64,000 nt of DNA, taken from positions 28,087-92,086 of the forward strand of contig JAQUUB010000005.1 of assembly GCA_028694115.1 (NCBI GenBank). Direction: 5' to 3'. The position numbers and the translations under genes were made by a program. Each line of letters starts with the position of its first letter. The stretch's first letter is position 1. The DNA is from Lachnospiraceae bacterium. GTDB lineage: Bacteria; Bacillota_A; Clostridia; Lachnospirales; Lachnospiraceae. The notes under the pieces were generated by a model, which searched no databases, was not told where the DNA came from, and saw only the letters and a program-made list of their open reading frames with translations. Shown piece after piece: positions 43,498 through 52,232 of this stretch.

Positions 43498-44495
43498 ACT
43501 CTTCCCATAAAATTAAATATCTGATCCAACATACGCAGGATTTTAAAATCCCCTTTTACCTGCATGTCTCCTGACATAAAAGCTCTTTGAAATGTCATAC
43601 GTCCCGAAATAATATTATTTATTACCTCCGAATTCATCTTACATAGCACGGTTGGATCTTCCATATTTCCATAGTTGATATTTAACTCTGAATTATTTAT
43701 TTGTATCAGTAAGGGTTTTTTCTGTTCTTTTATTATAAATTTGTAGCTAGCCTGAAAATTTACCTGTGGAGCAAAGCAATTTCTAAATTCCCTGACAAAC
43801 ATCCCATCCTCTGAGGATCCTACTCCACCTAGTAAATCCTTAAAGTGATTGGCCAATTCTTTTATATCTTCTTTTTGTGTCTGCACATAGTTTTCATCTG
43901 ATGCATATTTTGACAATTGTTCGGTTTCCTGGGGTGTTAGGTCAATGGTACTGGTTGCCGATACCATTTGCTTCACGGCTTGATTACTTGCAGGTAAACA
44001 CACCGTTTTTTGAGAAATTGTACGGTACAGATTCTCAGCTTTCTTCTCAATTAAAGAAATATATTGTTTGTTCATTTCAAATGAGACGGAATCTTTAATA
44101 TATCCACAAATTCCACTACATGGCAGTCCGCCAAGAATTTCCCATGCAACAGATAAATTTAGCTTTCCTTCCCGTTCCCCATAGGTTGTAGACATTACAA
44201 TCGGACACATATAGATCCCTGCAATCTTTTCCTTATTACCATAAAGCCAGCAAGCATCTAAAAACTCCTGCATATATCCACCAATTCCATACCACTCAAC
44301 GGTTGATGCTAAAATAACACCATCTGCATCATTTAATGTATTTGGTAATGAGGTAATATTTTTCTTTAATTCATACAGATTAAATCTTTCAACTGTAACA
44401 TGGATTTCTTCCAGTACTTCCTGCATCTTATTAATTGCTACTAATGTTGGATCACTTACAATCCCCCTGCCGCCATAATAAATATTAATCTTCAT
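43494..44495 (-). CDS. flavodoxin-fold/SCP2 fusion protein
   Basis: The 333-residue protein has an N-terminal NADPH-dependent FMN-reductase or flavodoxin-like fold (about 1-155). ADGVILASTVEWYGIGGYMQEFLDACWLY near 57-85 resembles the flavin-binding loop region, as does the loop near ILGGLPCSGICGYIKD. Its C-terminal 105 residues are SCP2/sterol-carrier-like: VLCKMNSEVINNIISGRMTFQRAFMSGDMQVKGDF near 285-320. SCP2 domains bind lipids, so the fusion could act on a hydrophobic substrate. It follows a rhomboid protease gene with an 11-bp overlap. Confidence 0.78.
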   Translation of the reverse strand: MKINIYYGGRGIVSDPTLVAINKMQEVLEEIHVTVERFNLYELKKNITSLPNTLNDADGVILASTVEWYGIGGYMQEFLDACWLYGNKEKIAGIYMCPIVMSTTYGEREGKLNLSVAWEILGGLPCSGICGYIKDSVSFEMNKQYISLIEKKAENLYRTISQKTVCLPASNQAVKQMVSATSTIDLTPQETEQLSKYASDENYVQTQKEDIKELANHFKDLLGGVGSSEDGMFVREFRNCFAPQVNFQASYKFIIKEQKKPLLIQINNSELNINYGNMEDPTVLCKMNSEVINNIISGRMTFQRAFMSGDMQVKGDFKILRMLDQIFNFMGRV

Positions 44496-45588
44496 AGGAT
44501 GAAACCTCCGATTTCCTTCTATACAAAATTACTGCTAATAAAAATCCAACTAGCAACCCTCCGATATGCGCTGCATTGTCAATTCCTTCACTCGTTAATC
44601 CAGAAAACAAACTATACCCAATGAGCAATAGAAGCTTTGCTGTTGTCATATCTTCCAGTCTTCCTTTGTTCCTTATTACTATGAAAAGAAGTGCTCCAAC
44701 AACGCCAAAAATGGCTCCACTTGCACCTGCTGAAACAATATTATTTCCAAGTAATACTGCATATATTAATGAAAAACTACTCGCACCAAGTCCACTGATC
44801 AAATATAAGAGTAAGTATTTTGTTTTTCCAAGTGCTCTTTCCACATTATCCCCAAGAAAATAGAGTGCTAACATATTATAAAAAATATGTTGAAATCCAA
44901 AATGCATAAACATACAGGTAAATAATCGATAATACTGATGTCCCTTTTCAATGTAAGGTGGAAATAGTGCGCCTTTTTCTACCATATAAGACAAATCTGT
45001 TGTTGATCCAAAAATTTCAAGCCCAAGAAAAACAATAATATTTACTAAAACCAAGCAGGCATTGATTGGTGATAAATTACTGATTAATATCCCCTTTGTG
45101 GCTCTTTTTTGGTTTCGTATTTCACGGTCATAGGCATACTCTTGTTCTGAGTTGACTTCAGATTCAGACAGCATATCTTCCAACATTCTTCTTGCTCCAT
45201 AAAACTCATCAATATGACCTTCATATACAACTAATCTCTTTGAGCAGGTGTCTAAAACCCAGCTCATAGAATCCATCACACATAGTTCCTTTACCGCTTC
45301 CACATCTTCCGTAAGAAATAGAGAACATATTTTTATTTCTGTATATCCTTTTTTTAAGAATAACTTTTGTATCTGTTCTTTTACATGCTGATATTGTTCA
45401 TTTGTTAATTCCATTCCCTTATGATAATCGACGGCATGTATTATGTTAACCTGATTCCCCATTTCCTCGTAGTACATCGTAAATTCAGGTAATGAGGAGG
45501 GTATCTTCTTATAATTATGTGTCATTAATAGATGTTCAATTTTCTGTTTCATTCTATTTCCTATTCTTATTTTCACAATTTCAAACAT
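44485..45588 (-). CDS. rhomboid-family intramembrane serine protease
   Basis: The 367-residue protein has a cytoplasmic N-terminal half of about 170 residues without a known family. A six-span rhomboid domain follows, with MFMHFGFQHIFYNMLALYFLG near 224-244, the catalytic Ser in VSAGASGAIFGVVGALL near 283, and the catalytic His in DNAAHIGGLLVGF near 340. The fold cleaves transmembrane substrates inside the bilayer. The ATG at 45588 has AGGGAGG upstream; the open frame extends nine codons further. It overlaps the flavodoxin/SCP2 gene by 11 bp. Confidence 0.9.
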   Translation of the reverse strand: MFEIVKIRIGNRMKQKIEHLLMTHNYKKIPSSLPEFTMYYEEMGNQVNIIHAVDYHKGMELTNEQYQHVKEQIQKLFLKKGYTEIKICSLFLTEDVEAVKELCVMDSMSWVLDTCSKRLVVYEGHIDEFYGARRMLEDMLSESEVNSEQEYAYDREIRNQKRATKGILISNLSPINACLVLVNIIVFLGLEIFGSTTDLSYMVEKGALFPPYIEKGHQYYRLFTCMFMHFGFQHIFYNMLALYFLGDNVERALGKTKYLLLYLISGLGASSFSLIYAVLLGNNIVSAGASGAIFGVVGALLFIVIRNKGRLEDMTTAKLLLLIGYSLFSGLTSEGIDNAAHIGGLLVGFLLAVILYRRKSEVSSYED

Positions 45589-45761
45589 GTCCGCCTCCCT
45601 TGCAGGTGCAGTCATTGGATGATTATTAAAAATAGTTGCAAATACTACTTAGAATTTATCACTTATAAGGGTGAGTGTCAATTTTGTTTCGCCTTTTGTT
45701 TCAAACTATGCTGTGATATATTATGGTAAAGAATCAAAAAATAAAAGGAGCTAATACTTTT

Positions 45762-46922
45762 ATGTTTATAAAAAATGCAACTATTTTTACCGAGAAAAAT
45801 CTTTTTCAAAAAGGTTCTATTGAAATCAAAAATGACCTTATTCATTCTATTGACTTCTCAGATAAGAATCGTTCCAATGAAAATACGATTGATGCAGAAG
45901 GACTCTATGCAATACCTGGATTAATCGATATCCATTTTCATGGTTGCATGGGGGTAGATTTCTGTGACGGGACAGCCTCTGCTTTTAAAAAGATTGCCGA
46001 CTATGAATTGTCCCATGGAATTACCTCTATATGTCCTGCTACCATGTCTCTACCCTTCGATAACCTGAAAAGCATATTACAGAATGCAGCTCTCTTTTCT
46101 TCCGATCATAGCTCTACCCTAGTAGGTATTCATCTGGAAGGTCCCTTTTTATCTAGAGAAAAGAAGGGAGCACAAAAAGAGGAATTCCTGACAACCGCTG
46201 ATCTCTATCAATTCCAATCCCTTTTTCAAAGTTCATCAGAACTAATCAAAATTGTTACCATTGCACCTGAAATAAGTCACCATCTATCCTTTATTCGTGA
46301 AATCAAGGATCTTGTCAGAATATCCTTGGGACATACCGATGCCGATTACTCCACCTGTTGCGAGGCTTTTCAAAATGGTGCATCTCATGTCACTCATCTC
46401 TATAATGCTATGTCTCCCTTTCATCACCGTGATCCTGGCCTTATCGGTGCTGCATTTGATCACCATGCCGAAGTAGAATTAATTGGTGATGGGGTCCATA
46501 TCCACCCAAGTGTTTTACGCTCTACCTTCTCTATGTTTGGTGATGACCATATTATACTAGTCAGCGACAGTATGGAAGCAACCGGAATGCCTGATGGAGT
46601 ATACTCACTTGGTAATCAAACCGTTACTGTACAAGGAAATCGAGCGACTCTTAGTGATGGAACAATTGCTGGATCTGTTACAAATCTTATGGACTGTGTC
46701 CGATATCTAATAAGGGAGGTTCACCTCCCAATGGAAAGCGTCATAAAGTGTGCAACAGGTAATCCTGCAAAATCCATCCATATTTATGATCAGTACGGAA
46801 GTATCTCCATTGGCAAAAAAGCAGATCTCTTATTACTTGATTCTGAACTAAATATTCGTTATATCATTAAGAATGGAACATTTATAAACAGTCTCTGCAA
46901 ATCACTTAGTTCAAACGATTAA
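45762..46922 (+). CDS. nagA: N-acetylglucosamine-6-phosphate deacetylase
   Basis: Removes acetate from GlcNAc-6-P, feeding amino sugars from cell-wall or mucin breakdown into glycolysis. The 386-residue amidohydrolase has IPGLIDIHFHGCMGVDFCDG near 48-67, the metal Glu in GIHLEGPFLSREKKGAQ near 124-140, GHTDADYSTCCEAFQNGASHVTHLYNAM split over 190-220, and the catalytic Asp in LVSDSMEATG near 266. RBS AAAGGAG lies 11 bp upstream of the chosen ATG. There is no nagB beside it. Confidence 0.93.
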   Translation: MFIKNATIFTEKNLFQKGSIEIKNDLIHSIDFSDKNRSNENTIDAEGLYAIPGLIDIHFHGCMGVDFCDGTASAFKKIADYELSHGITSICPATMSLPFDNLKSILQNAALFSSDHSSTLVGIHLEGPFLSREKKGAQKEEFLTTADLYQFQSLFQSSSELIKIVTIAPEISHHLSFIREIKDLVRISLGHTDADYSTCCEAFQNGASHVTHLYNAMSPFHHRDPGLIGAAFDHHAEVELIGDGVHIHPSVLRSTFSMFGDDHIILVSDSMEATGMPDGVYSLGNQTVTVQGNRATLSDGTIAGSVTNLMDCVRYLIREVHLPMESVIKCATGNPAKSIHIYDQYGSISIGKKADLLLLDSELNIRYIIKNGTFINSLCKSLSSND

Positions 46923-47275
46923 GTTTAGTTTTTATAAATACCTAAATTTCTATTGCATATAACCGCTCAAAGGATTAAGTAATTTTACTCATTTATTTAC
47001 TTGATTTTATTCAATATATAATTAGTATTGTCTATATTCCTCCAATTTTGTTGTTTTATGTATCATTGTTTTATCTAAATTGTATAGTATTTTATCAATA
47101 CCTCTTGAGTATTGGTAAATAATGTTATATACTTATTTCGAAATCGTTTAAGCCTTTCTAGGCATTTCATGACGCTATTACCATTATTCGTTTGTTTACA
47201 TATGCTTATCCAAATACATTATCGCTGCATTGCCATCGGTAATGTATAAGAATAAGGGTTCCTTCTAAAGAATCA
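46923..47275. other. AT-rich gap without a visible gene
   Basis: No open frame with a ribosome site is seen here. Two small inverted repeats are present: CAATAC/GTATTG near 47098-47118 and CATTATCG/CGGTAATG near 47217-47244. With the terminator at 47276-47309, this leaves room for a small plus-strand RNA, but I cannot assign a family. Confidence 0.4.
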
Positions 47276-47309
47276 GAAAACGACATGCTTCTCCGGGCAT
47301 GTCGTTTTC
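47276..47309. terminator. terminator after the Tad operon
   Basis: GAAAACGACATGC / GCATGTCGTTTTC, a 13-bp stem with an 8-nt loop, ends 38 bp past the FHA-gene stop. It is symmetrical and can also stop plus-strand transcripts. Confidence 0.85.
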
Positions 47310-47347
47310 GATTTCTATTGTCTAATACTGATTGCCTTTTCCTTTGT

Positions 47348-48685
47348 TTAACAGAGAAATTTCAGTTTAATATTTGATAATATAATTTCATCTTCGTTAC
47401 ATAATTTAACGATATCGGTACCTATTAGCTTTTCATTATTTACAAAGGTGCCATTGGTCGAATTGAGATCAGAAATATAAAAACTTCCATGATCTTTTCT
47501 TATTACCGCATGAACTCTACTTATTCTTTTGTCTTCTATGATTCCCTTCGCATTCCCGGATGATTTTCCAATGATATACGGATTCTCGTCAATAACCAGT
47601 TTGATCTGTTTTCCATCTAACTCTCCCAATAATCTTGGTTTTAGTGAAACATCACCCTTTGATAAAATAACAGTTTCCATACTTTCACTACTATCATTTC
47701 TTTTTTCTTCAAATTCTTGTTCTTCTAGTTTATCCGATAGAAACTCTTGATTCTTCATTCGCTCGATATTTTCACGAACTTTTTCTTCTTCCTTCTTTTG
47801 CATTTTACAAGTGTAAAAGCGTATAGTAACAAAGATAAGCAATGAAAATATAACTGCAAGAACCCCTCCAATTAGGAAATATATTTTAGTTGAGATCCAA
47901 GGAATCTTTATGTATCCTGGGCATAATAAGAAAAAAATATAGATACCAATAGCAAAGAACGTCAAACAAAAACATATACCTATTTTTTTAATAAAAGAAT
48001 TATCATCTAACTCTGATTTTTCAATTTCAGGTTCAACAAAGTAGTATCTGTTTTCATTTTCTGTTTGTTCCTCACTTACATTTTGAATTTCATCCTCCGA
48101 CCATAATAATTTTTCTATTTTATTTATTTCTTCCTCCATAGGTGAATACTGGTTAACTAAGGAGGAAGGATTATACCTTTCTTCAACCACCATTTCGTAA
48201 TATTCATATGCTAACTTTACAGAGTCCTCATCATCATGTTTCACCCGCTCAATCAGAAATTCAGCCAGCTCCATAAAAATATCCTTACATTCTTTTGTTT
48301 GTTCCGGATAGAAACAGAAGAATACCATTTTCCGCTCTTTATCAAAAAAAATGCATTCTGGATTTAGAACTATATATTTTACTGTCAGGAGATGTTTTTC
48401 TATTTCAGAGAATAAATGATCAATACATCGAAATAGAACAATTAAATCCTCTTTTTTTATCATTTCATATTCAAAGAGATTCTTTAGTGAGTACTTTGAC
48501 TGAATATCATAATAGAATTTCCCTTCTCCATTTAAATATCTCGTACTAACACTTAGAAGACTTTTTATATTTGCCTTTTCAACCATTTTCATTTGGTAGC
48601 CAATTAATACTTCACTCTTTTTATCTAATACCAAATAACAATGATTTCCATTTCTATGATAATTAATATTCAAGCTTTCACCCAT
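47348..48685 (-). CDS. FHA-domain membrane protein of the Tad locus (DUF6382-like N-terminus)
   Basis: The 445-residue protein has an N-terminal domain of about 190 residues of the DUF6382 kind (LLSVSTRYLNGEGKFYYDIQ; then KKEDLIVLFRCIDHLFSEIE). An acidic linker, two transmembrane segments (about 236-256 and 265-290), a charged coil, and a C-terminal FHA domain follow (about 365-445; SGNAKGIIEDKRISRVHAVI; YISDLNSTNGTFVNNEKL). FHA reads phosphothreonine, so this may connect the Tad machine to a Ser/Thr kinase. Last gene of the operon. Confidence 0.82.
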   Translation of the reverse strand: MGESLNINYHRNGNHCYLVLDKKSEVLIGYQMKMVEKANIKSLLSVSTRYLNGEGKFYYDIQSKYSLKNLFEYEMIKKEDLIVLFRCIDHLFSEIEKHLLTVKYIVLNPECIFFDKERKMVFFCFYPEQTKECKDIFMELAEFLIERVKHDDEDSVKLAYEYYEMVVEERYNPSSLVNQYSPMEEEINKIEKLLWSEDEIQNVSEEQTENENRYYFVEPEIEKSELDDNSFIKKIGICFCLTFFAIGIYIFFLLCPGYIKIPWISTKIYFLIGGVLAVIFSLLIFVTIRFYTCKMQKKEEEKVRENIERMKNQEFLSDKLEEQEFEEKRNDSSESMETVILSKGDVSLKPRLLGELDGKQIKLVIDENPYIIGKSSGNAKGIIEDKRISRVHAVIRKDHGSFYISDLNSTNGTFVNNEKLIGTDIVKLCNEDEIILSNIKLKFLC

Positions 48686-48703
48686 CTGTAACCTTCTTTT
48701 ACC

Positions 48704-49153
48704 TTATTTTTCAACAATTGTTTCAATTACCCTGCATTCCCGGATAAATTGGATACTATCTATTCTCTTAGCTGTTCCAATTGCATCGATTTGAATATTC
48801 TTTTTCCCAAGATTTTTAATTAATATAGTACCCATCGGTATCTGAAAATCACCTTTATAGGAAACAGCAATATCTTTTGCTGAAATTTTTATATCTGTAT
48901 TAACATTTTTTGTAATTAGTAATTTATTTTCTAATAATTCATTACTACTCTCTTCTACTTCTTTAAATATCTTTTCCTCATCACTTTGAACCTGACTTCC
49001 ACGTAATGCAGCTGTATATGCAATGGAGTATAAGATACATCTGTCATGGAGATAAAGGGACAGAAAAATAAGAATTACAATTATAGATAGAATCATTGGT
49101 AATAGTAATGATGCCTCTATTGTATAAGAACCTTTATATCTTTTTTTCTTCAT
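48704..49153 (-). CDS. TadE-like pseudopilin
   Basis: The 149-residue protein has the class III signal KKKRYKGSYTIEASLLLPMILS. Cleavage after Gly (G|SYTIE) would leave Glu at +5, followed by a hydrophobic helix, as in TadE/TadF. The remaining part is periplasm-side and beta-rich. It overlaps the prepilin-peptidase gene by 4 bp (ATGA). Confidence 0.85.
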   Translation of the reverse strand: MKKKRYKGSYTIEASLLLPMILSIIVILIFLSLYLHDRCILYSIAYTAALRGSQVQSDEEKIFKEVEESSNELLENKLLITKNVNTDIKISAKDIAVSYKGDFQIPMGTILIKNLGKKNIQIDAIGTAKRIDSIQFIRECRVIETIVEK

Positions 49154-49569
49154 AAAATCACCATTCCCATATACCCTAGAAATAAGAATGGGATAAACGG
49201 TAATTCTTTCTTTTTATCTGCTTTTTTAAATAATATTAAAAACAGAGAGCAAACTGCTGCTAGTAATAATCCACTCATTAGAAGTTCAAAATTTCTACTT
49301 ATTCCAAGAAAAATACCTGTAACAATTAATAACCACCCGTCGCCCTCACCAATTTCACCCTTTGTAACACGATAAAGTAAAAGAATCAGAGCCCCGATTA
49401 ATATCCCTCCTATTTCTTCCATTAAGGAGATTGGTCGTCCAATTATGTATAATCCCAGCCCAACTACACCAAAAATGATAAGTAATTTTATCGATACCTC
49501 TTTTCTTTTTATATCAATGATTGCACTAATTGCTAAAAAGATTCCTAAAGAAATTTCTCTTAAACCCAT
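49150..49569 (-). CDS. A24 prepilin peptidase, short form (GEGD)
   Basis: The 139-residue membrane protein has the aspartyl-protease pair of the A24 family: first Asp in AISAIIDIKRKEVS near 15 and the GxGD motif in GEIGEGDGWLLIV near 80-92. About four to five spans. It would process the Tad pseudopilins next to it. The ATG at 49569 has AAGGAG nine bases upstream; the longer frame starts nine codons earlier. It is one of two prepilin peptidases in this operon. Confidence 0.85.
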   Translation of the reverse strand: MGLREISLGIFLAISAIIDIKRKEVSIKLLIIFGVVGLGLYIIGRPISLMEEIGGILIGALILLLYRVTKGEIGEGDGWLLIVTGIFLGISRNFELLMSGLLLAAVCSLFLILFKKADKKKELPFIPFLFLGYMGMVIL

Positions 49570-49583
49570 ATATTCTTCTCCTT

Positions 49584-50522
49584 TCATTTTCCACATGTTT
49601 TACATGCACTTCTTCCATTCACTTCTGATATTGGTATTGCTTTCACATCCCTTTTTAATCCACTACAAGATATCACTTTATGATATCTGTCACCAAAATC
49701 AGTAATATAGTAGCTGCCATTTCCCTGTTTGATTTTACAATATTCGCAAATATAGTATTTTCCACCATTCCTATTTCTTCTATTTTGTATACTTTCTGCT
49801 GTGACTTTAGAAATGGAAACATTCAAATGTTTACAATTCCTATCTCTATGATAAACACTCCCGGTAGGGGTAATAAAAACGATTTCTTCGTCCTGGTTTA
49901 GATTTTCACTTAGTGTATTATCATATCCTGTAAAGGCCCGTACTCTTGCTCTATTAACAAATTTGAATTTGTCAATTCCAAGAAAATCATAGGGTACATT
50001 TATTTCGTAGACTGCAATCAAATCAATCATTTCTTTTTCTAATATTTTTGATCTGGAAAATGAAATTCCTTCTTTTCCACCCTTGATTCCAATAAAAGCA
50101 GCTTCCTTTTCATCTAAATCCTGAATTACTTTTTCTTTGATATAGGTATTACTAATGAGATAGCTTCCAATAAAATTTCCAGTATTAACTGGCTTATTGA
50201 TTGATTTTTTATATGCATATGCATAGGTAGCTATTTCTTTTGCATGCTGGTGCAGACTGTTTTGACAGCAATTTGATAATCGAATCATTTCTCCAAAATA
50301 TAGAATTGAAATCATTGCAAAAAGAAAAAGGGGTAATACTAATGCTGTTTCTACAGTCAGGCTCCCTTTTCTGTTTTTTCTAAGGTTAAATAAGGACACC
50401 CTTTTTTCTGTTTTATTTTTTTGAATATATTTGTGTGGGGTTTTTATAGAATTTTGTGTGGGGAACACTGTTCGGAGAGAAGCAATTTTTGTTTTTTTAT
50501 TGTTATTCAGAAAAAAGGGCAT
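49584..50522 (-). CDS. TadE-like pseudopilin with duplicated Cys module
   Basis: The 312-residue protein has a basic N-terminus of about 50 residues before the class III signal RKGSLTVETALVLPLFLFAM (G|SLTVE, Glu at +5). A domain of about 150 residues without a known family follows. At the C-terminus are two similar units, each Y-H-x(n)-C-x2-L...C-x2-C: VYHRDRNCKHLN...YICEYC (about 222-265) and RYHKVISCSGLK...ACKTCG (about 279-312). They look like small zinc-binding folds. It is placed between DUF5702 and the short prepilin peptidase. Confidence 0.8.
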   Translation of the reverse strand: MPFFLNNNKKTKIASLRTVFPTQNSIKTPHKYIQKNKTEKRVSLFNLRKNRKGSLTVETALVLPLFLFAMISILYFGEMIRLSNCCQNSLHQHAKEIATYAYAYKKSINKPVNTGNFIGSYLISNTYIKEKVIQDLDEKEAAFIGIKGGKEGISFSRSKILEKEMIDLIAVYEINVPYDFLGIDKFKFVNRARVRAFTGYDNTLSENLNQDEEIVFITPTGSVYHRDRNCKHLNVSISKVTAESIQNRRNRNGGKYYICEYCKIKQGNGSYYITDFGDRYHKVISCSGLKRDVKAIPISEVNGRSACKTCGK

Positions 50523-50537
50523 CCTTATTCACCTCTC

Positions 50538-52013
50538 TTATTCCTTTTCTATTTCTTCATAGGAAAAATTTCTATCTATTTGAAATTGATACCCGAATCT
50601 ACTAAACACCTCAACTCTAGCCTCAATATACTCTATACATCCGTCTATCAAAAAACTTGTATTACCCGCCGTTTTACGAATATTCAATTCGATTACATCC
50701 AGACATCTCATTACTTTCTGATTTTTATTCTCAAGACTTAACAATATTTTCAGGTAAGTTCCATAACTAAGACCTCTTTTTGATTCTTTCCCACTATTGA
50801 TATGTTTTTGAAATTCTCCTATATTTTGTAAGGATAATGACCAGTCGGAGGGTGTCTTGATTAGAGGAACTTTACCTCCTTTCAAAAGTGTCCTGACGTC
50901 AATAACACTTTCTGCAAATGCCCATGCAAATAGTAAGGTGCATTTTACTATTTCTGTAATCATTGGTAATCCAGCTGCTGATGCAATAAGAGCTGCCATG
51001 CTTTCTGCCTCCGCCTGCTTTTCTGCATCTGAAAATAAGTAGATTACATTTGCAGCCTCCCTTATACCAATTAGAGTTTTTACTACTTCTTTTAGATTTT
51101 CTCGGTCCGAATTATTTCCTTCCAATATGTATTCCACTTCATAAGAGAGCATTTCATGGTTAAGTGAATTTGTATAAGTAGAAAACTTCTTAGATATATA
51201 CTCACCAAATAATAGTTCATTACTTGCAGAATCTAAGTCTTCTGTATTACCTTTAAAACCATCACCAACATTTTTCTTTCTATGAGATGCCAGATTTTCT
51301 ATGGAAACTGTACGCGTTGAAATATCCTCCGTGTCACCTAGTACTAGATTTAAAATATCCGTCCGTGCACGATTCACCTCATCTGCCGGGTTATCAACTT
51401 CTACCTTTCTGGTCGTCCCATCCTCATTTACTATCTCTAAGTCCGTTAATTGCGATTCTACCTCGTTTCTTTCTTGATTAATATTCCTATCTCCTATTCC
51501 TAACGACTTAAAAATATCTAACTGCTCTGCAATTTCGTTTATCATACTAATCCCGTACTGATCCTTTATTGCATGGATTGCCTGTCTTTTAAAAACATTG
51601 CCACCTTCATCTGTTGCTAAAGTAAAACTACTGATATTGACATCCTCTACAGATAAACCAGTATAATTAATTCCTTTATATACAAACAAATTTTTACCTG
51701 GTTTAAGATTGTACTCGATATACTCCCGTAGATGTTCCCCTGTAAAGTAAGAAGAGGGATTCCCTGAACCATAGGCACTATCAATAAAATATAAATCATA
51801 TTGATCTAATAATTCTCTGTGAAATTCTGCAAATATAGAATTCATGCCCATATCCATTGCATTTTCTATCTGCATTCTCATAGCATTTACCCTTGCACTC
51901 TCTATTGATGCACATAATAAAGATATAATGATTGTTAAGGATAAACTTAGAAATACCGTTATTTGTCCTCTTTTTATAGGTTTCTCCCCCTTCTTTTCTG
52001 TTTTAAAATACAA
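50538..52013 (-). CDS. DUF5702-like Tad-locus membrane protein
   Basis: The 491-residue protein has an N-terminal pseudopilin-like segment (KRGQITVFLSLSLTIIISLL, with Phe where other members have Glu) and a large external part with several long helices (about 120-430). It fits the DUF5702 group often found with Firmicutes Tad genes. The only start in the frame near the N-terminus is TTG (52013), without a clear ribosome site, so the true start is not certain. Confidence 0.75.
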   Translation of the reverse strand: MYFKTEKKGEKPIKRGQITVFLSLSLTIIISLLCASIESARVNAMRMQIENAMDMGMNSIFAEFHRELLDQYDLYFIDSAYGSGNPSSYFTGEHLREYIEYNLKPGKNLFVYKGINYTGLSVEDVNISSFTLATDEGGNVFKRQAIHAIKDQYGISMINEIAEQLDIFKSLGIGDRNINQERNEVESQLTDLEIVNEDGTTRKVEVDNPADEVNRARTDILNLVLGDTEDISTRTVSIENLASHRKKNVGDGFKGNTEDLDSASNELLFGEYISKKFSTYTNSLNHEMLSYEVEYILEGNNSDRENLKEVVKTLIGIREAANVIYLFSDAEKQAEAESMAALIASAAGLPMITEIVKCTLLFAWAFAESVIDVRTLLKGGKVPLIKTPSDWSLSLQNIGEFQKHINSGKESKRGLSYGTYLKILLSLENKNQKVMRCLDVIELNIRKTAGNTSFLIDGCIEYIEARVEVFSRFGYQFQIDRNFSYEEIEKE

Positions 52014-52036
52014 ATGGAGTTCTATTCAGATACGAA

Positions 52037-52204
52037 TTATACAGAATTACTTTGACTTGTGATCTTATCAAAAATGGAATTAACAATCGTTGTAAGTTTC
52101 CCTTTAAAAATGATGACTAGTCCTATTAATACGACTAATATTAGAATTAATTCAACCGTTCCAATTGCATCCTCCTCCATAATGAAGTTTTTTACAATAC
52201 TCAT
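52037..52204 (-). CDS. Flp1-type pilin
   Basis: A protein of 55 residues, the probable major pilin. The pattern MEEDAIGTVELILILVVLIGLVIIF has a charged leader, a Gly cleavage site, Glu at +3, and a hydrophobic helix that would form the filament core, and then a short Lys/Ser-rich tail. The ATG at 52204 follows GGAGTGAAAAGG closely; the longer frame runs into tadC. It follows tadC with a 28-bp gap. Confidence 0.82.
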   Translation of the reverse strand: MSIVKNFIMEEDAIGTVELILILVVLIGLVIIFKGKLTTIVNSIFDKITSQSNSV

Positions 52205-52232
52205 CCTTTTCACTCCTTTCCTTCTATTATAT

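Noticed and set aside
47020..47310. 6S RNA candidate
   Set aside because: There is no long hairpin with a central bubble, so I list only an unassigned gap.
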